A DNA stretch of 64,000 nt, taken from assembly GCA_022511345.1 (NCBI GenBank), contig JAFLRR010000001.1:184660-248659 (forward strand). The letters are read 5' to 3'. The notes under the pieces were generated by a model, which saw only the letters and a list, made by a program, of their open reading frames with translations, was not told where the DNA came from and made no database searches. This DNA is from Alistipes sp. Lineage in GTDB: Bacteria > Bacteroidota > Bacteroidia > Bacteroidales > Rikenellaceae. Position numbers and translations under genes: made by a program. Positions 51,249 to 59,180 of the stretch are shown one piece after another (position 1 is the first letter of the stretch; the number at the start of each line of letters is the position of its first letter).

Positions 51249-51974
51249 TTACTCCTCGTCGGCCTCCTTCATGTTGTGGTATACGTTTACCACATCGTCG
51301 TCCTCCTCGAGCATCTCGACCAGCTTTTCGATTGACTCACGGCCGGCAGCATCGAGCTCCTTGGTGTCTGCCGGAACTCTCACCGACTCACCAGATACTA
51401 TCTCGAACGACTTGTCGTCCAGATACTTCTGTATTGCGCCGAAGGACTCATATGGTGCCGATACGGTGATTCCGTCCTCCTCGGGCCAGAACTCGTCGAC
51501 GTTGCAGTCTATCATCTCCAGCTCGAGCTCCTCGAGGTCTGTGCCTTCGGGCACCCGGAACTTGAATGTGCACTTGTGTTCGAACATGAAAGCCACGCTG
51601 CCCGAGTTTCCGAGTGAGCCGCCGCACTTGTTGAAGTACATGCGCACGTTGGCTACCGTGCGGTTTGTGTTGTCGGTTGCGGTCTCTACCAGAAATGCTA
51701 TTCCGTGTGCGCCGTATCCCTCATATACCACCTCCTTGTAGTCGGCCGTATCTTTGGATATGGCGCGTTTGATTGCGCGCTCGACATTCTCCTTGGGCAT
51801 GTTCTCGGCCTTGGCATTCTGTATGAGCACGCGCAGACGCGTGTTTCCCGACGGGTCGGGACCGCCGGCCTTGACTGCGATTTCGATCTCCTTGCCCAGC
51901 TTTGTAAACACGCGGGCCATATTTCCCCAGCGCTTGAGTTTGCGGGCTTTGCGATATTCAAAAGCTCTTCCCAT
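51249..51974 (-). CDS. yebC: YebC/PmpR family protein
   Basis: The 241-residue cytoplasmic protein has the family start MGRAFEYRKARKLKRWGNMA, the GGPDPSGNTRLRVLIQNAKA core and an acidic C-terminus. Long-form YebC proteins act as transcription regulators or, as shown more recently for the family, help ribosomes through proline stretches. The long type is the usual one in Bacteroidetes. It is a single gene ending in a strong terminator. Confidence 0.93.
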   Translation of the reverse strand: MGRAFEYRKARKLKRWGNMARVFTKLGKEIEIAVKAGGPDPSGNTRLRVLIQNAKAENMPKENVERAIKRAISKDTADYKEVVYEGYGAHGIAFLVETATDNTNRTVANVRMYFNKCGGSLGNSGSVAFMFEHKCTFKFRVPEGTDLEELELEMIDCNVDEFWPEEDGITVSAPYESFGAIQKYLDDKSFEIVSGESVRVPADTKELDAAGRESIEKLVEMLEEDDDVVNVYHNMKEADEE

Positions 51975-52156
51975 ATTACAGTATTGTTATCTAATTTCCT
52001 ACAAAAGTTTGTCCGCCTTCGCCTCGGCCCGGCCTCTCTGCGCCGGCAGCCTGCGGCAGCGTCTTCATACTTTGCTGCGCCCGAATCCTTCGCCCTGGCG
52101 GTGGCGTTTATGCCGCTGGCGGCGAAGCGTTACGGCGTTTGATGTTTGCGATGTAA

Positions 52157-52190
52157 AAAAATAAGGCCGGATAATCCGAACCTTATTTTT
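52157..52190 (-). terminator. Terminator of rplS
   Basis: AAAAATAAGG and CCTTATTTTT flank a CGGAT/ATCCG inner stem. The symmetrical A/T runs could terminate either strand; on the minus strand it ends rplS 17 nt after its stop. Confidence 0.85.
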
Positions 52191-52206
52191 CGTTTGGTTG
52201 CGGACC

Positions 52207-52575
52207 TTATTTCGCCGCGGTCATTCTCTTCTCCTTGATACGAGCCTTCTTTCCGGTCAGCTGACGCAGGTAGTAGATACGTGCGCGGCGAACAACGCCG
52301 ATCTTGTTGACCTCGATTTTGTCGATGTGAGGAGAGTAGAGGGGGAAGATACGCTCGACGCCCACACCGTTCGAAATCTTGCGGATGGTGAACATCTTGG
52401 TCTTGCCCGAACCCTTGATCTGGATAACCACGCCGCGGAAAGACTGCAGGCGCTCCTTGTTACCCTCGACGATGCGGTAGGTCACGGTGATCGTGTCACC
52501 GGCCTTGAACGACGGAACCTCCGTCTTGGTCCACAGCTGCTCGTTTACGAGCTTGATGATTGCATCTTTGTTCAT
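52207..52575 (-). CDS. rplS: 50S ribosomal protein L19
   Basis: The 122-residue product has the L19 pattern [42 protein letters not shown]-like [18 protein letters not shown] and [19 protein letters not shown]. The start [10 protein letters not shown] at 52575 was preferred over an open frame reaching back to 52731, because that frame crosses a consensus promoter and L19 is normally 115-125 residues. This leaves a 5' leader of about 140 nt. Confidence 0.95.
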   Translation of the reverse strand: MNKDAIIKLVNEQLWTKTEVPSFKAGDTITVTYRIVEGNKERLQSFRGVVIQIKGSGKTKMFTIRKISNGVGVERIFPLYSPHIDKIEVNKIGVVRRARIYYLRQLTGKKARIKEKRMTAAK

Positions 52576-52720
52576 TGTTGCAACAATTTTTATAGATGTT
52601 AAACGCTCGACATTACCGCTGCGTTCGACATACCATGGCCGTCCATTGCCGTCCAATCCCGCGGCATTCGTGGTGCCGCTTTTTGCCTTGCGCCCTTTGA
52701 AAGAGGTCGATACGGGCTGC

Positions 52721-52751
52721 AAATGTAGCAATAATCATCTTAATAAGCAAC
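52721..52751 (-). promoter_or_regulatory. Promoter of rplS
   Basis: On the minus strand GTTG (52751-52748) and TACATTTG (52728-52721) are 19 nt apart. Predicted transcription starts near 52714, giving a long untranslated leader before rplS. Confidence 0.7.
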
Positions 52752-52787
52752 TCCGCCCCGAAAAAAATCGCACTCCGCCCGGCGCTC

Positions 52788-53618
52788 CTACGCCTTGCGG
52801 CACTCGACCATTGCCCAGCCGTCGCGAATGCGCAGCCCCGATTGCACGAGTCCGCAAGCCCCGGCGCATTCTGCCACGGCCTCGATGTCGGCCTCGAGTA
52901 TTCCGCTCATGAAGAGCCTGCCGCCGTCGTTGAGCGCCGCGGCATACCTCGGCATGTCGGCCAGCAGTATGTTGCGGTTGATGTTTGCAAGTATGAAGTC
53001 GTACTTTCTTCCGGCCACCGACGACATGTCGCCGCATATTGCCGTTATGCGCTCCTCGGCGCCGTTGGCCGCTATGTTTTCGCGGCAGTTCTCGTCGGCG
53101 CGCTCGTCTATGTCCACGGCATCGACATGTTCGGCGCCGTATTTTGCGGCTATTATGGCCAGCACGCCCGTTCCGCTGCCCATGTCCAGACCGCTCAGCC
53201 CCTCCACGCCGGCTTCGGCCACCGCGGCCGACATGAGATATGTGGTTGCGTGGTGCCCTGTTCCGAACGACATCTTGGGCATTATCACCACGTCGGTCAC
53301 GCCCTCTGCGGGCGGTGCATGAAACGGTGCGCGGATTACTATTCTGCCGTCTACATCCACGGGGTCGAAATTACTCTCCCACAGAGCGTTCCAGTTCTGC
53401 TCGCAAATCGACACATAGCGGGCTCCGCTGATTTGCTCCTCCCTAAGCAGCGCATCGACCTGCTCCTTGCAGTCGGCCAGCCGCATCTGCGGGATGTAGG
53501 CCTTGAGCATGTCGCCGTCGCATTCGAAGCTCTCGAAGGGGAAATCGGCGAGCCAGGCTGTCAGAATCTCGGCGCGCTCGGCGCTGCCGGCCGGAATCAT
53601 CAACTCGACATAATCCAT
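52788..53618 (-). CDS. prmA: Ribosomal protein L11 methyltransferase
   Basis: The 276-residue SAM-dependent enzyme trimethylates L11. SAM-binding motif I is DMGSGTGVLAIIAAKYGA, with VDAVDIDERADENCRENI and ILANINRNILL (the NxN-like catalytic/binding segment) following. The N-terminal 100 residues form the substrate-recognition domain. A TAACTTTG -7 box (53657-53650 on this strand) lies between it and the divergent xerD. Confidence 0.93.
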   Translation of the reverse strand: MDYVELMIPAGSAERAEILTAWLADFPFESFECDGDMLKAYIPQMRLADCKEQVDALLREEQISGARYVSICEQNWNALWESNFDPVDVDGRIVIRAPFHAPPAEGVTDVVIMPKMSFGTGHHATTYLMSAAVAEAGVEGLSGLDMGSGTGVLAIIAAKYGAEHVDAVDIDERADENCRENIAANGAEERITAICGDMSSVAGRKYDFILANINRNILLADMPRYAAALNDGGRLFMSGILEADIEAVAECAGACGLVQSGLRIRDGWAMVECRKA

Positions 53619-53664
53619 ATAACGTGTTTTTTTCGTATCTTTCCGACCGCAAAGTTACGCAAAA

Positions 53665-54561
53665 ATGGCGGAAAACGGTAAAAAGTGGGAGGAGCAGGCA
53701 AAACGCTTCAGGACATACATCAGGCTCGAGAAGCGCCTGTCGGCCAACACGGTCGAATCCTACATGCGCGACCTGGAGCAGTTCGCCCATTTCATTCTGC
53801 GCACCTACGACGTGCCGCCCCACAAGGTCGACCGCTCCATGGTCGAGAGCTTCATGTCACGCCTCTACGAGCGCGGCAGCGAGAAGACCTCCCAGGCGCG
53901 CACGCTGAGCGGCGTTCGCGGCTTCTTCAACTTTCTGCTTCTTAGCGACCGCATCGAGGAGTCTCCCGCCGAGTTCGTCGAGGCTCCCAAGTTCGGCCGC
54001 CACCTTCCCGACGTGCTCACCGTCCGCGAGATCGACACCATCATGGCCGCCATCGACACCTCCACAGTCAAGGGCCGCCGCGACACGGCCATGATCGAGG
54101 TTCTCTACTCGTGCGGTCTGCGCGTCTCGGAGCTCACGTCGCTGCGCCTCGGCGACCTCTTTTTCGGCGAGGGCTACATCCGCGTTATCGGCAAGGGCGA
54201 CAAGCAGCGTCTTGTTCCTCTGAGCGCAGCTGCCCGCGAGAAGATTCAGGTCTACCTCGACGATGTGCGCGAGCGCCGCGGCTCTGAGCAGACGCTCTTT
54301 CTGAACAACCGCGGCCGGGGACTCACCCGCGTGATGGTCTTCACCGTCATCCGCAACGCCGTCGAGCGCGCCGGCATCGACAAGCGCATCAGCCCCCACA
54401 CCTTCCGCCACTCGTTCGCCACGCATCTTCTCGAGGGGGGCGCTTCCATCCGCCAGGTCCAGGAGCTTCTGGGCCACGAGAGCATCCTCACCACCGAGAT
54501 ATACACCCATCTTGACTCCGAGCACCTGCGCGAGACCGTCGAGCGCCACCTGAAGCTCTGA
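53665..54561 (+). CDS. xerD: Tyrosine recombinase XerD
   Basis: The 298-residue recombinase has an N-terminal SAM-like core-binding domain (about 1-105) and a catalytic domain with R153 (GLRVSELTSL), K177 region (GKGDKQRLVPL), H245 and R248 (HTFRHSFATHLL), H271 (LLGHESILTTEIY) and nucleophile Y280. It resolves chromosome dimers at dif with a partner. There is no integrase-like extension and the neighbours are housekeeping genes, so a phage or island integrase is unlikely. Confidence 0.93.
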   Translation: MAENGKKWEEQAKRFRTYIRLEKRLSANTVESYMRDLEQFAHFILRTYDVPPHKVDRSMVESFMSRLYERGSEKTSQARTLSGVRGFFNFLLLSDRIEESPAEFVEAPKFGRHLPDVLTVREIDTIMAAIDTSTVKGRRDTAMIEVLYSCGLRVSELTSLRLGDLFFGEGYIRVIGKGDKQRLVPLSAAAREKIQVYLDDVRERRGSEQTLFLNNRGRGLTRVMVFTVIRNAVERAGIDKRISPHTFRHSFATHLLEGGASIRQVQELLGHESILTTEIYTHLDSEHLRETVERHLKL

Positions 54562-54639
54562 ATCTTCAGCCCTGTGCAGATGCGGCCCGCAGCACTTCGT
54601 GCCGCAGGCCGCCCGTCTCTTAGCGATTATATATAAGTC

Positions 54640-54672
54640 CGGGGCATCCCTTTATGACGCCCCGTCCTTTTT
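54640..54672 (+). terminator. Terminator after xerD
   Basis: CGGGGC (54640-54645) pairs with GCCCCG (54659-54664), followed by TCC and five T. It lies between the convergent xerD and lyase-like genes. Confidence 0.65.
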
Positions 54673-54680
54673 CCAAGGTT

Positions 54681-55619
54681 TTATCTCTTTTCTATCTCGA
54701 AATCCGCGAAGCGCAGAATCTCATCCCGCAGCTGGGGCTTCAGCTCGCCGCCCGTTCCGAAGCTGCGGTATATTCCCCACTTGGGGCGCATTCCGGTCGT
54801 TCCCTGCCGCCACATGTTCTGGGCGACGGGCGCCACCGACAGCAGTTCGCGGCCGTCCGATATTCGCTTTATGCTCACCGCATAGCTTCCTTCGGTGCCG
54901 AATGTTATCCGCTCCTCCACCTCGACCCACTCTCCGAGCAGGGGTGCGAGGTCCGTGCGGCCGAGATATACGTTGCCCGTGTTGTCCTCCGAGGGACCTA
55001 CGTATATTACCTGAATCTGCTGCTTTCCGTTCGAGGTGGTTCGCAGGGTGAACGTAATGACGGGGTTGCCCACGTCGGCGTTTCCGGCCGAGTTGTCTAT
55101 TCCCTTAATCTGGTGTATGTGGCAGAATTTGGTGGTAGTCTTCATTGCCTCGGGCAGGCGGAATTTCCAGCGGAATACCATCTGCTCTCCGGGCTGTCCC
55201 ACCATTGTTTCGGGCGACTTTGCATCGGTCTTGATCTCGTTTCGCTGGCGGTCGGTGACGTTGGCCAGTCCGCGGTCGTCGTCATTGTCCACGTGTATGT
55301 GGAAGTCGAACACGTAGCTTTTCAGCGTCTCATCCCACGACTGGGTTATGTGCGTGAAGGGGTTCGACGCATGCTCGCCCGACGTGTCGGGAGTCTCGTA
55401 ATTGAATCCGCTCGATGTAATGAGCCGATAGGTGTCGGTCTGTCCGTCGGCGCGCAGGGTTCCTGCTGCGGGTTCGACTGGCGACGATGGGGTTTCGGGG
55501 GTGGTTTGGTTTCCGCCGCCGGCCGGATTTTCGGGGTTGTTGCCGGAGGCCGAGCATGCCGATGCCGAAAGCCACATTGCGGCGCACAACAGGCCGCTGA
55601 AAATTAATCCTTTCTTCAT
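54681..55619 (-). CDS. Polysaccharide-lyase-like secreted lipoprotein
   Basis: The 312-residue protein starts with a lipoprotein signal (MKKGLIFSGLLCAAMWLSAS, then ACSA; C22), a Pro/Thr/Gly-rich linker and a jelly-roll-like domain. Segments TDRQRNEIKTD and KFCHIHQIKG recall the Arg/His/Gln active-site strands of heparin lyase I or alginate-lyase-type beta-jelly-roll enzymes. The substrate is unknown. It is divergent from a secreted alpha/beta hydrolase, and the two could act on the same glycan. A TACATTTG box on this strand lies at 55698-55691. Confidence 0.65.
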   Translation of the reverse strand: MKKGLIFSGLLCAAMWLSASACSASGNNPENPAGGGNQTTPETPSSPVEPAAGTLRADGQTDTYRLITSSGFNYETPDTSGEHASNPFTHITQSWDETLKSYVFDFHIHVDNDDDRGLANVTDRQRNEIKTDAKSPETMVGQPGEQMVFRWKFRLPEAMKTTTKFCHIHQIKGIDNSAGNADVGNPVITFTLRTTSNGKQQIQVIYVGPSEDNTGNVYLGRTDLAPLLGEWVEVEERITFGTEGSYAVSIKRISDGRELLSVAPVAQNMWRQGTTGMRPKWGIYRSFGTGGELKPQLRDEILRFADFEIEKR

Positions 55620-55650
55620 TTGGACTTGTGGTTTTAATTCTTTACCTTTG
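55619..55650 (+). promoter_or_regulatory. Promoter of the alpha/beta hydrolase gene
   Basis: TTTG at 55619-55622 and TACCTTTG at 55643-55650 are 20 nt apart. The -33 element touches the start codon of the divergent lyase-like gene, so the two transcription units overlap. Confidence 0.7.
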
Positions 55651-55730
55651 CTCTCGGTTGAAATTTGGTTGACCAATTTCATTCCGCGAACAAATGTAAG
55701 AAAAAAATCACAAACCTTAAACAGCTAACG

Positions 55731-56714
55731 ATGAAAAAAATCCTCACCCTCATTCTTTCGGCTGCGACGTTTGCCGCTGTGGCGCAGACTGCTCCGCAGA
55801 TAACCAACCGCTATGCCATGAAGTTGACCCGCAACGACGACGGCAGCTATTCTCTGCTCAACGAGAAGCGCTACGCAAAGGCCATCGACCTGTCGCTCTA
55901 CGGTCCCGAGCTTCTCGAGCCCTACACGCACCAGAACGACCGCCTGCAGTCGCGCGACTACAAGGGCGTCGAGGTCCGCGAGATCGTCTACCGCAAGCAC
56001 GACGGCTACGAGCTTACCATGGCTGTCGACATGGCCCAGAGCGACAAGCCGGCGCCTGTTGTCATCTACTGCCACGGCGGCGGCTGGGCACGCGGCGACA
56101 ACAGCTCTCAGCGCTCTCTCTCGCAGTATCTTGCCAAGCAGAAGGGCATCACCGGCGTTCGCATCAACTACACTCTGGCTCCGCAGCCCGATGCCACCGT
56201 CAATGTCTCGATCGACGATGTTCTTGCCGCCGTGGCCTACCTTCGCGAGCACGCTTCCGAGCTTAACATCGACCCCGACCGCATAGGCTTCGTGGGCACT
56301 TCGGCCGGCGCTCATCTTGCAGCCGTCGGAGCCATGCGCACTCCCAAGGCCAAGGTTTTCGTGGGCTATTCGGGCATCTACGACCTGGAGACTGCGGCCA
56401 TCTGCCAGCGCACCAAGGACGAGCAGCGCATCGCCTACTTCCTCGACCGCGACCCCAAGATTCTGCGTGCGGCCTCACCCGAGAGCATCATTCCCAAGAA
56501 GACCAAAATCGCGGCCCAGATCTACTGCGGCACTGCCGACATCACCGTCGAGTACGAGCAGAGCCGCAGCTTTGCCCGCGCGCTCGAGAAGCACGGCGCC
56601 ACGGTCGACCTTCAGATTTACGAGAAGTACGACCACGGCCTGAACGCCAAGAGCTCGGACAAGATGGAGGAGATATTCTTCAAGACCGTCGACTTCATCT
56701 CGGCACACCTTTAA
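55731..56714 (+). CDS. Secreted alpha/beta hydrolase (esterase/lipase-like)
   Basis: The 327-residue protein has a signal peptide (MKKILTLILSAATFAAVAQ, cleavage after about residue 19) and an HSL-like alpha/beta hydrolase domain: oxyanion motif YCHGGGWARG, nucleophile in GTSAGAHLAA, and candidate acid and base in CGTADITVEY and YDHGLNA. Members are carboxylesterases or carbohydrate esterases. Its divergent partner looks like a polysaccharide lyase, which would fit removal of acetyl groups from a glycan; that is inference. The ATG at 55731 is the first residue of the signal peptide. Confidence 0.87.
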   Translation: MKKILTLILSAATFAAVAQTAPQITNRYAMKLTRNDDGSYSLLNEKRYAKAIDLSLYGPELLEPYTHQNDRLQSRDYKGVEVREIVYRKHDGYELTMAVDMAQSDKPAPVVIYCHGGGWARGDNSSQRSLSQYLAKQKGITGVRINYTLAPQPDATVNVSIDDVLAAVAYLREHASELNIDPDRIGFVGTSAGAHLAAVGAMRTPKAKVFVGYSGIYDLETAAICQRTKDEQRIAYFLDRDPKILRAASPESIIPKKTKIAAQIYCGTADITVEYEQSRSFARALEKHGATVDLQIYEKYDHGLNAKSSDKMEEIFFKTVDFISAHL

Positions 56715-56738
56715 TATTCAGATTTGCAATATCATTCG

Positions 56739-56770
56739 GCGCCTTCACACGTTCGTGAAGGCGCTTTTTT
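56739..56770 (+). terminator. Terminator after the hydrolase gene
   Basis: A 10-bp perfect stem GCGCCTTCAC/GTGAAGGCGC is followed directly by six T. A run of nine C (56773-56781) comes right after. Confidence 0.92.
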
Positions 56771-56828
56771 CACCCCCCCCCGTGCGGTTTTTTGGCCTGC
56801 CGGTGTTCCGTCCGTGCCATTTTGTTAT

Positions 56829-56836
56829 TATCTTTG
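56829..56836 (+). promoter_or_regulatory. -7 box of the caspase cassette
   Basis: TATCTTTG, followed by C as in most strong boxes, lies 46 nt before the ATG at 56882. No clear TTTG is found at the right distance upstream, so the promoter may be weak or need an activator. Confidence 0.55.
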
Positions 56837-56881
56837 CAGAAATCGGCACCCTGCCGGCAACCATTTAACACTTTTTACATT

Positions 56882-57622
56882 ATGATTAACAGACGACAAC
56901 TTGTCATCATTGCCAACAATGGCTCTTCCACGGGCAACTTCCTTCCCGGAGTGCAGGAGGATGTGGAAAACTATCGCGATTTTTTCCGCAGCAACGAGGG
57001 CGGCGCATGGGACGACTCCGAAATTGTCCCGAAACATTGCGGATGGACCGAATCGGACCTGATCGGCCACTTGTCGAATTGCAAAACCTTAGGCATAGAT
57101 TACTGCCTTATAGTATTCACCGGCCACGGCTATTTTTGCAATAACAGTCCGGTGTTCGAGCTCTCGAGCGGCAATGAAGTCTCGCTCGAAAAGATTAAAC
57201 AGGCTGTTTGGGACTGCCGCTGCCTGATGATTGCCGACAGCTGCCAGAAGATTCACACTGTCAGCGAGAACCTCATGCTGAGCAAAAGTTTCAGTTTCAG
57301 CTCTTCGGCTTATGGCCGGATGTTCTACGTACAGGCCTACAATGCGCTCCTCGAGCAGGTTACGCCACACTCTTTCACCTTCGCCTCGGCCGTCTCGAAA
57401 GACGAGGAGGCCATTGACACCGACCGCGGCGGTCTTTACAGCAGCAGTCTGCTCGCTGCCGCCAGCCGGATTAAGTCGTCGTCGTTTCTATCCAGAGTCT
57501 GGTCGATTAAAGATGTTCACGACCAGGCCATTGCCGGCGTTCGGACCGGATCTGCCAATAGGCAGCACCCTCAAATCACAACCAACAGCCTTCACTGGCC
57601 TCCGTTCCTGATTAAACTTTAG
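56882..57622 (+). CDS. Caspase-fold (C14-like) cysteine protease, intact dyad
   Basis: The 246-residue cytoplasmic protein has the caspase-fold pattern: RRQLVIIANNG as the first strand, DVENYRDFFRSNEGGAWDDS, LIVFTGHGYF with catalytic H82, and CLMIADSCQKI with catalytic C121. The tail ends QHPQITTNSLHWP, as in other bacterial caspase-like proteins. No signal peptide or membrane helix is seen. It is the first gene of a three-gene unit with its own -7 box, 4 nt before a membrane protein and followed by a paralogue of itself that has lost both catalytic residues. Bacterial caspase-like proteases often trigger cell death in defence; that role here is inference. Confidence 0.85.
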   Translation: MINRRQLVIIANNGSSTGNFLPGVQEDVENYRDFFRSNEGGAWDDSEIVPKHCGWTESDLIGHLSNCKTLGIDYCLIVFTGHGYFCNNSPVFELSSGNEVSLEKIKQAVWDCRCLMIADSCQKIHTVSENLMLSKSFSFSSSAYGRMFYVQAYNALLEQVTPHSFTFASAVSKDEEAIDTDRGGLYSSSLLAAASRIKSSSFLSRVWSIKDVHDQAIAGVRTGSANRQHPQITTNSLHWPPFLIKL

Positions 57623-57626
57623 CGCC

Positions 57627-58484
57627 ATGTGCCGCAAAAAGAGCCCCGTCCCCGCTGCTGTCGACGCCAGCACCGAGGAGTACCGCCGTCTGTTCGGCGT
57701 AAATGACAAATACCTTATAATCGCCTCCTACGATACGCATCTCGATGTCGACGGCAAAGAGACCGCCGATGGATATATCGTCTACATCGACAAGGATAAC
57801 GACATCGACTACATCGACACCCGCGATATAGACTCCTCGCAAATCAAGCGTCATGTAGCCCGGCTTCAGCATGCCGAGGCCGTGCCGTCGAAACATCTGC
57901 CCGAGCGTTTCCAGATCGAGTTCAAGAGGTGCCTCGGCGTGGGCTACGTGCACGCCCTGGAGAGCAATTTCGACGACCTGGACAGCATCATCGCCTCTGC
58001 GGGCCGCTATCTGGAGAGCCGCAACCGCGAGTATTCGCGCCGGCTGCTGCTCGGCACGGGCCTGGCCGTAGCCGCTGCCGCCGCCGGCACGGGTCTCGGC
58101 CTCTACCTCTCAGGCTGCCGCAACCCGTGGGTTTTCGGCATCCTGTTCGGCATTCTCGGCTCGTTCGTCTCCGTCTGGCAGCGGTCGTCGCAGACCGTCA
58201 CCTCGAGCGCCGGCGGGCTGATGCTTCACATGCTCGAGTGCCTTTCGCGTATAATGATAGGCACCATTTTCGGCATGGTGGCCATGACCGCTGTGCGGTG
58301 CCATGTCATCCTGCCGCAGATGACTTCTGCCAACGAGCTCTATGCCTATATTCTCATATCGTTCGCTGCCGGATTCAGCGAGCGGTTCATACCTTCGATA
58401 ATCGAGAAAATCACAAACAAAGCTGAATGCCATGAACCCGACACCGGTGCCGAAACGCCGAGCCCTGCTGATTGCTCCTGCTGA
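57627..58484 (+). CDS. Four-helix membrane protein of the caspase cassette
   Basis: The 285-residue protein has a soluble N-terminal part (1-138, with YLIIASYDTHLDVDG and a very acidic DKDNDIDYIDTRDIDSS stretch) and four hydrophobic segments: about 139-162, 165-184, 203-229 and 237-256. A short Cys/Glu/Pro-rich tail follows. I do not recognise a family; it is not gasdermin-like, since gasdermins are mainly beta-structured without such helices. It starts 4 nt after the caspase gene and its last 53 nt overlap the pseudo-caspase gene, so all three are probably co-translated. It may be the target or effector of the protease (pore former or signal receiver); that is inference. Confidence 0.8.
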   Translation: MCRKKSPVPAAVDASTEEYRRLFGVNDKYLIIASYDTHLDVDGKETADGYIVYIDKDNDIDYIDTRDIDSSQIKRHVARLQHAEAVPSKHLPERFQIEFKRCLGVGYVHALESNFDDLDSIIASAGRYLESRNREYSRRLLLGTGLAVAAAAAGTGLGLYLSGCRNPWVFGILFGILGSFVSVWQRSSQTVTSSAGGLMLHMLECLSRIMIGTIFGMVAMTAVRCHVILPQMTSANELYAYILISFAAGFSERFIPSIIEKITNKAECHEPDTGAETPSPADCSC

Positions 58485-59133
58485 GGGCTGCTTCATGGCG
58501 GGAGCCATGCACGACTTTCTGCGCAGCGATGCCGGCGGAGCGTGGGAGGCCTGCGAGACGGAGTTGCTGCCGGCCCGCGAGCGGCGCCGCGCTCTCGACG
58601 ACTTTTTCCTGCGTGCCCGAGACTGCGGCACCGACTATATCCTCATCCTCTTCGCGGGCGAGTTTACATCCTGCGGCGACGATTCGATACTCACCCTCTG
58701 CGCCGGCGAGCATGTCCGCCTGAGCGAGATAAAGAGCGCCGCCTCGTTCTGCGCCGCCATGCTGATGTGCGACGCCGGTCTCGATGCGGGCCGCGAACCT
58801 CTTCGCGCGCCTGTGAGCCGCAGCACCCGCAGCGAGTGCCGCGCAGCCTATGACGGCGCGCTGGCCTCTCTGCCGCCGGGCATGTTCGTCGTGGCCGCTT
58901 CCGATTCGTGCCATAGCGGCGACGTGTCGCCTTGCAGCTACTTCGCCGCGCTGCTGCGTGCGGCAGCCTCGTGCTGCGATGTTATGCCCGTTCCGCAGGC
59001 CTCGCCGGTCATCTTCGGCGCGGCCTATCTGCACACCCTTGCCCGGGGCGACATCGCGCAGCTCTCGAGCAGTCAGCAGCCCTGCATGAGCGGCTACAGC
59101 CGCAGCGCCCAGCCTCCTTTGGCGGTCGGATAA
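58432..59133 (+). CDS. Caspase-fold paralogue lacking the catalytic dyad
   Basis: The 233-residue product aligns along its length with the first gene of the unit: RRALLIAPAEG with RRQLVIIANNG, FLRSDAGGAWE with FFRSNEGGAWD, LILFAGEFTS with LIVFTGHGYF, AAMLMCDAGLD with CLMIADSCQ. The His is replaced by E77 and the Cys by G116, so it should not be a protease. It holds 13 cysteines and, at residues 158-163, an off-register DSCHSG that mimics the metacaspase active-site motif. It begins 53 nt inside the membrane-protein gene. A regulatory or scaffold role for the active partner is likely but unproven. Confidence 0.8.
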   Translation: MNPTPVPKRRALLIAPAEGCFMAGAMHDFLRSDAGGAWEACETELLPARERRRALDDFFLRARDCGTDYILILFAGEFTSCGDDSILTLCAGEHVRLSEIKSAASFCAAMLMCDAGLDAGREPLRAPVSRSTRSECRAAYDGALASLPPGMFVVAASDSCHSGDVSPCSYFAALLRAAASCCDVMPVPQASPVIFGAAYLHTLARGDIAQLSSSQQPCMSGYSRSAQPPLAVG

Positions 59134-59153
59134 CCGCCTCCGCCACGACTTTC

Positions 59154-59180
59154 GCGGGCCCTTCGGGTCCGCTTTTTTTT
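59154..59180 (+). terminator. Terminator of the caspase cassette
   Basis: GCGGGCCC pairs with GGGTCCGC (one G-T pair) over a TTC loop, followed by eight T. It closes the three-gene unit 20 nt after its last stop. Confidence 0.88.

Noticed and set aside
53665..54561. Integrase marking a genomic island
   Set aside because: Length and motifs fit chromosomal XerD, no attachment-site repeats or mobile genes adjoin it, and it is flanked by prmA.
57627..58484. Bacterial gasdermin as the partner of the caspase
   Set aside because: Gasdermins are mostly beta-structured and have no four-helix membrane region or such an arrangement; the size alone is similar.
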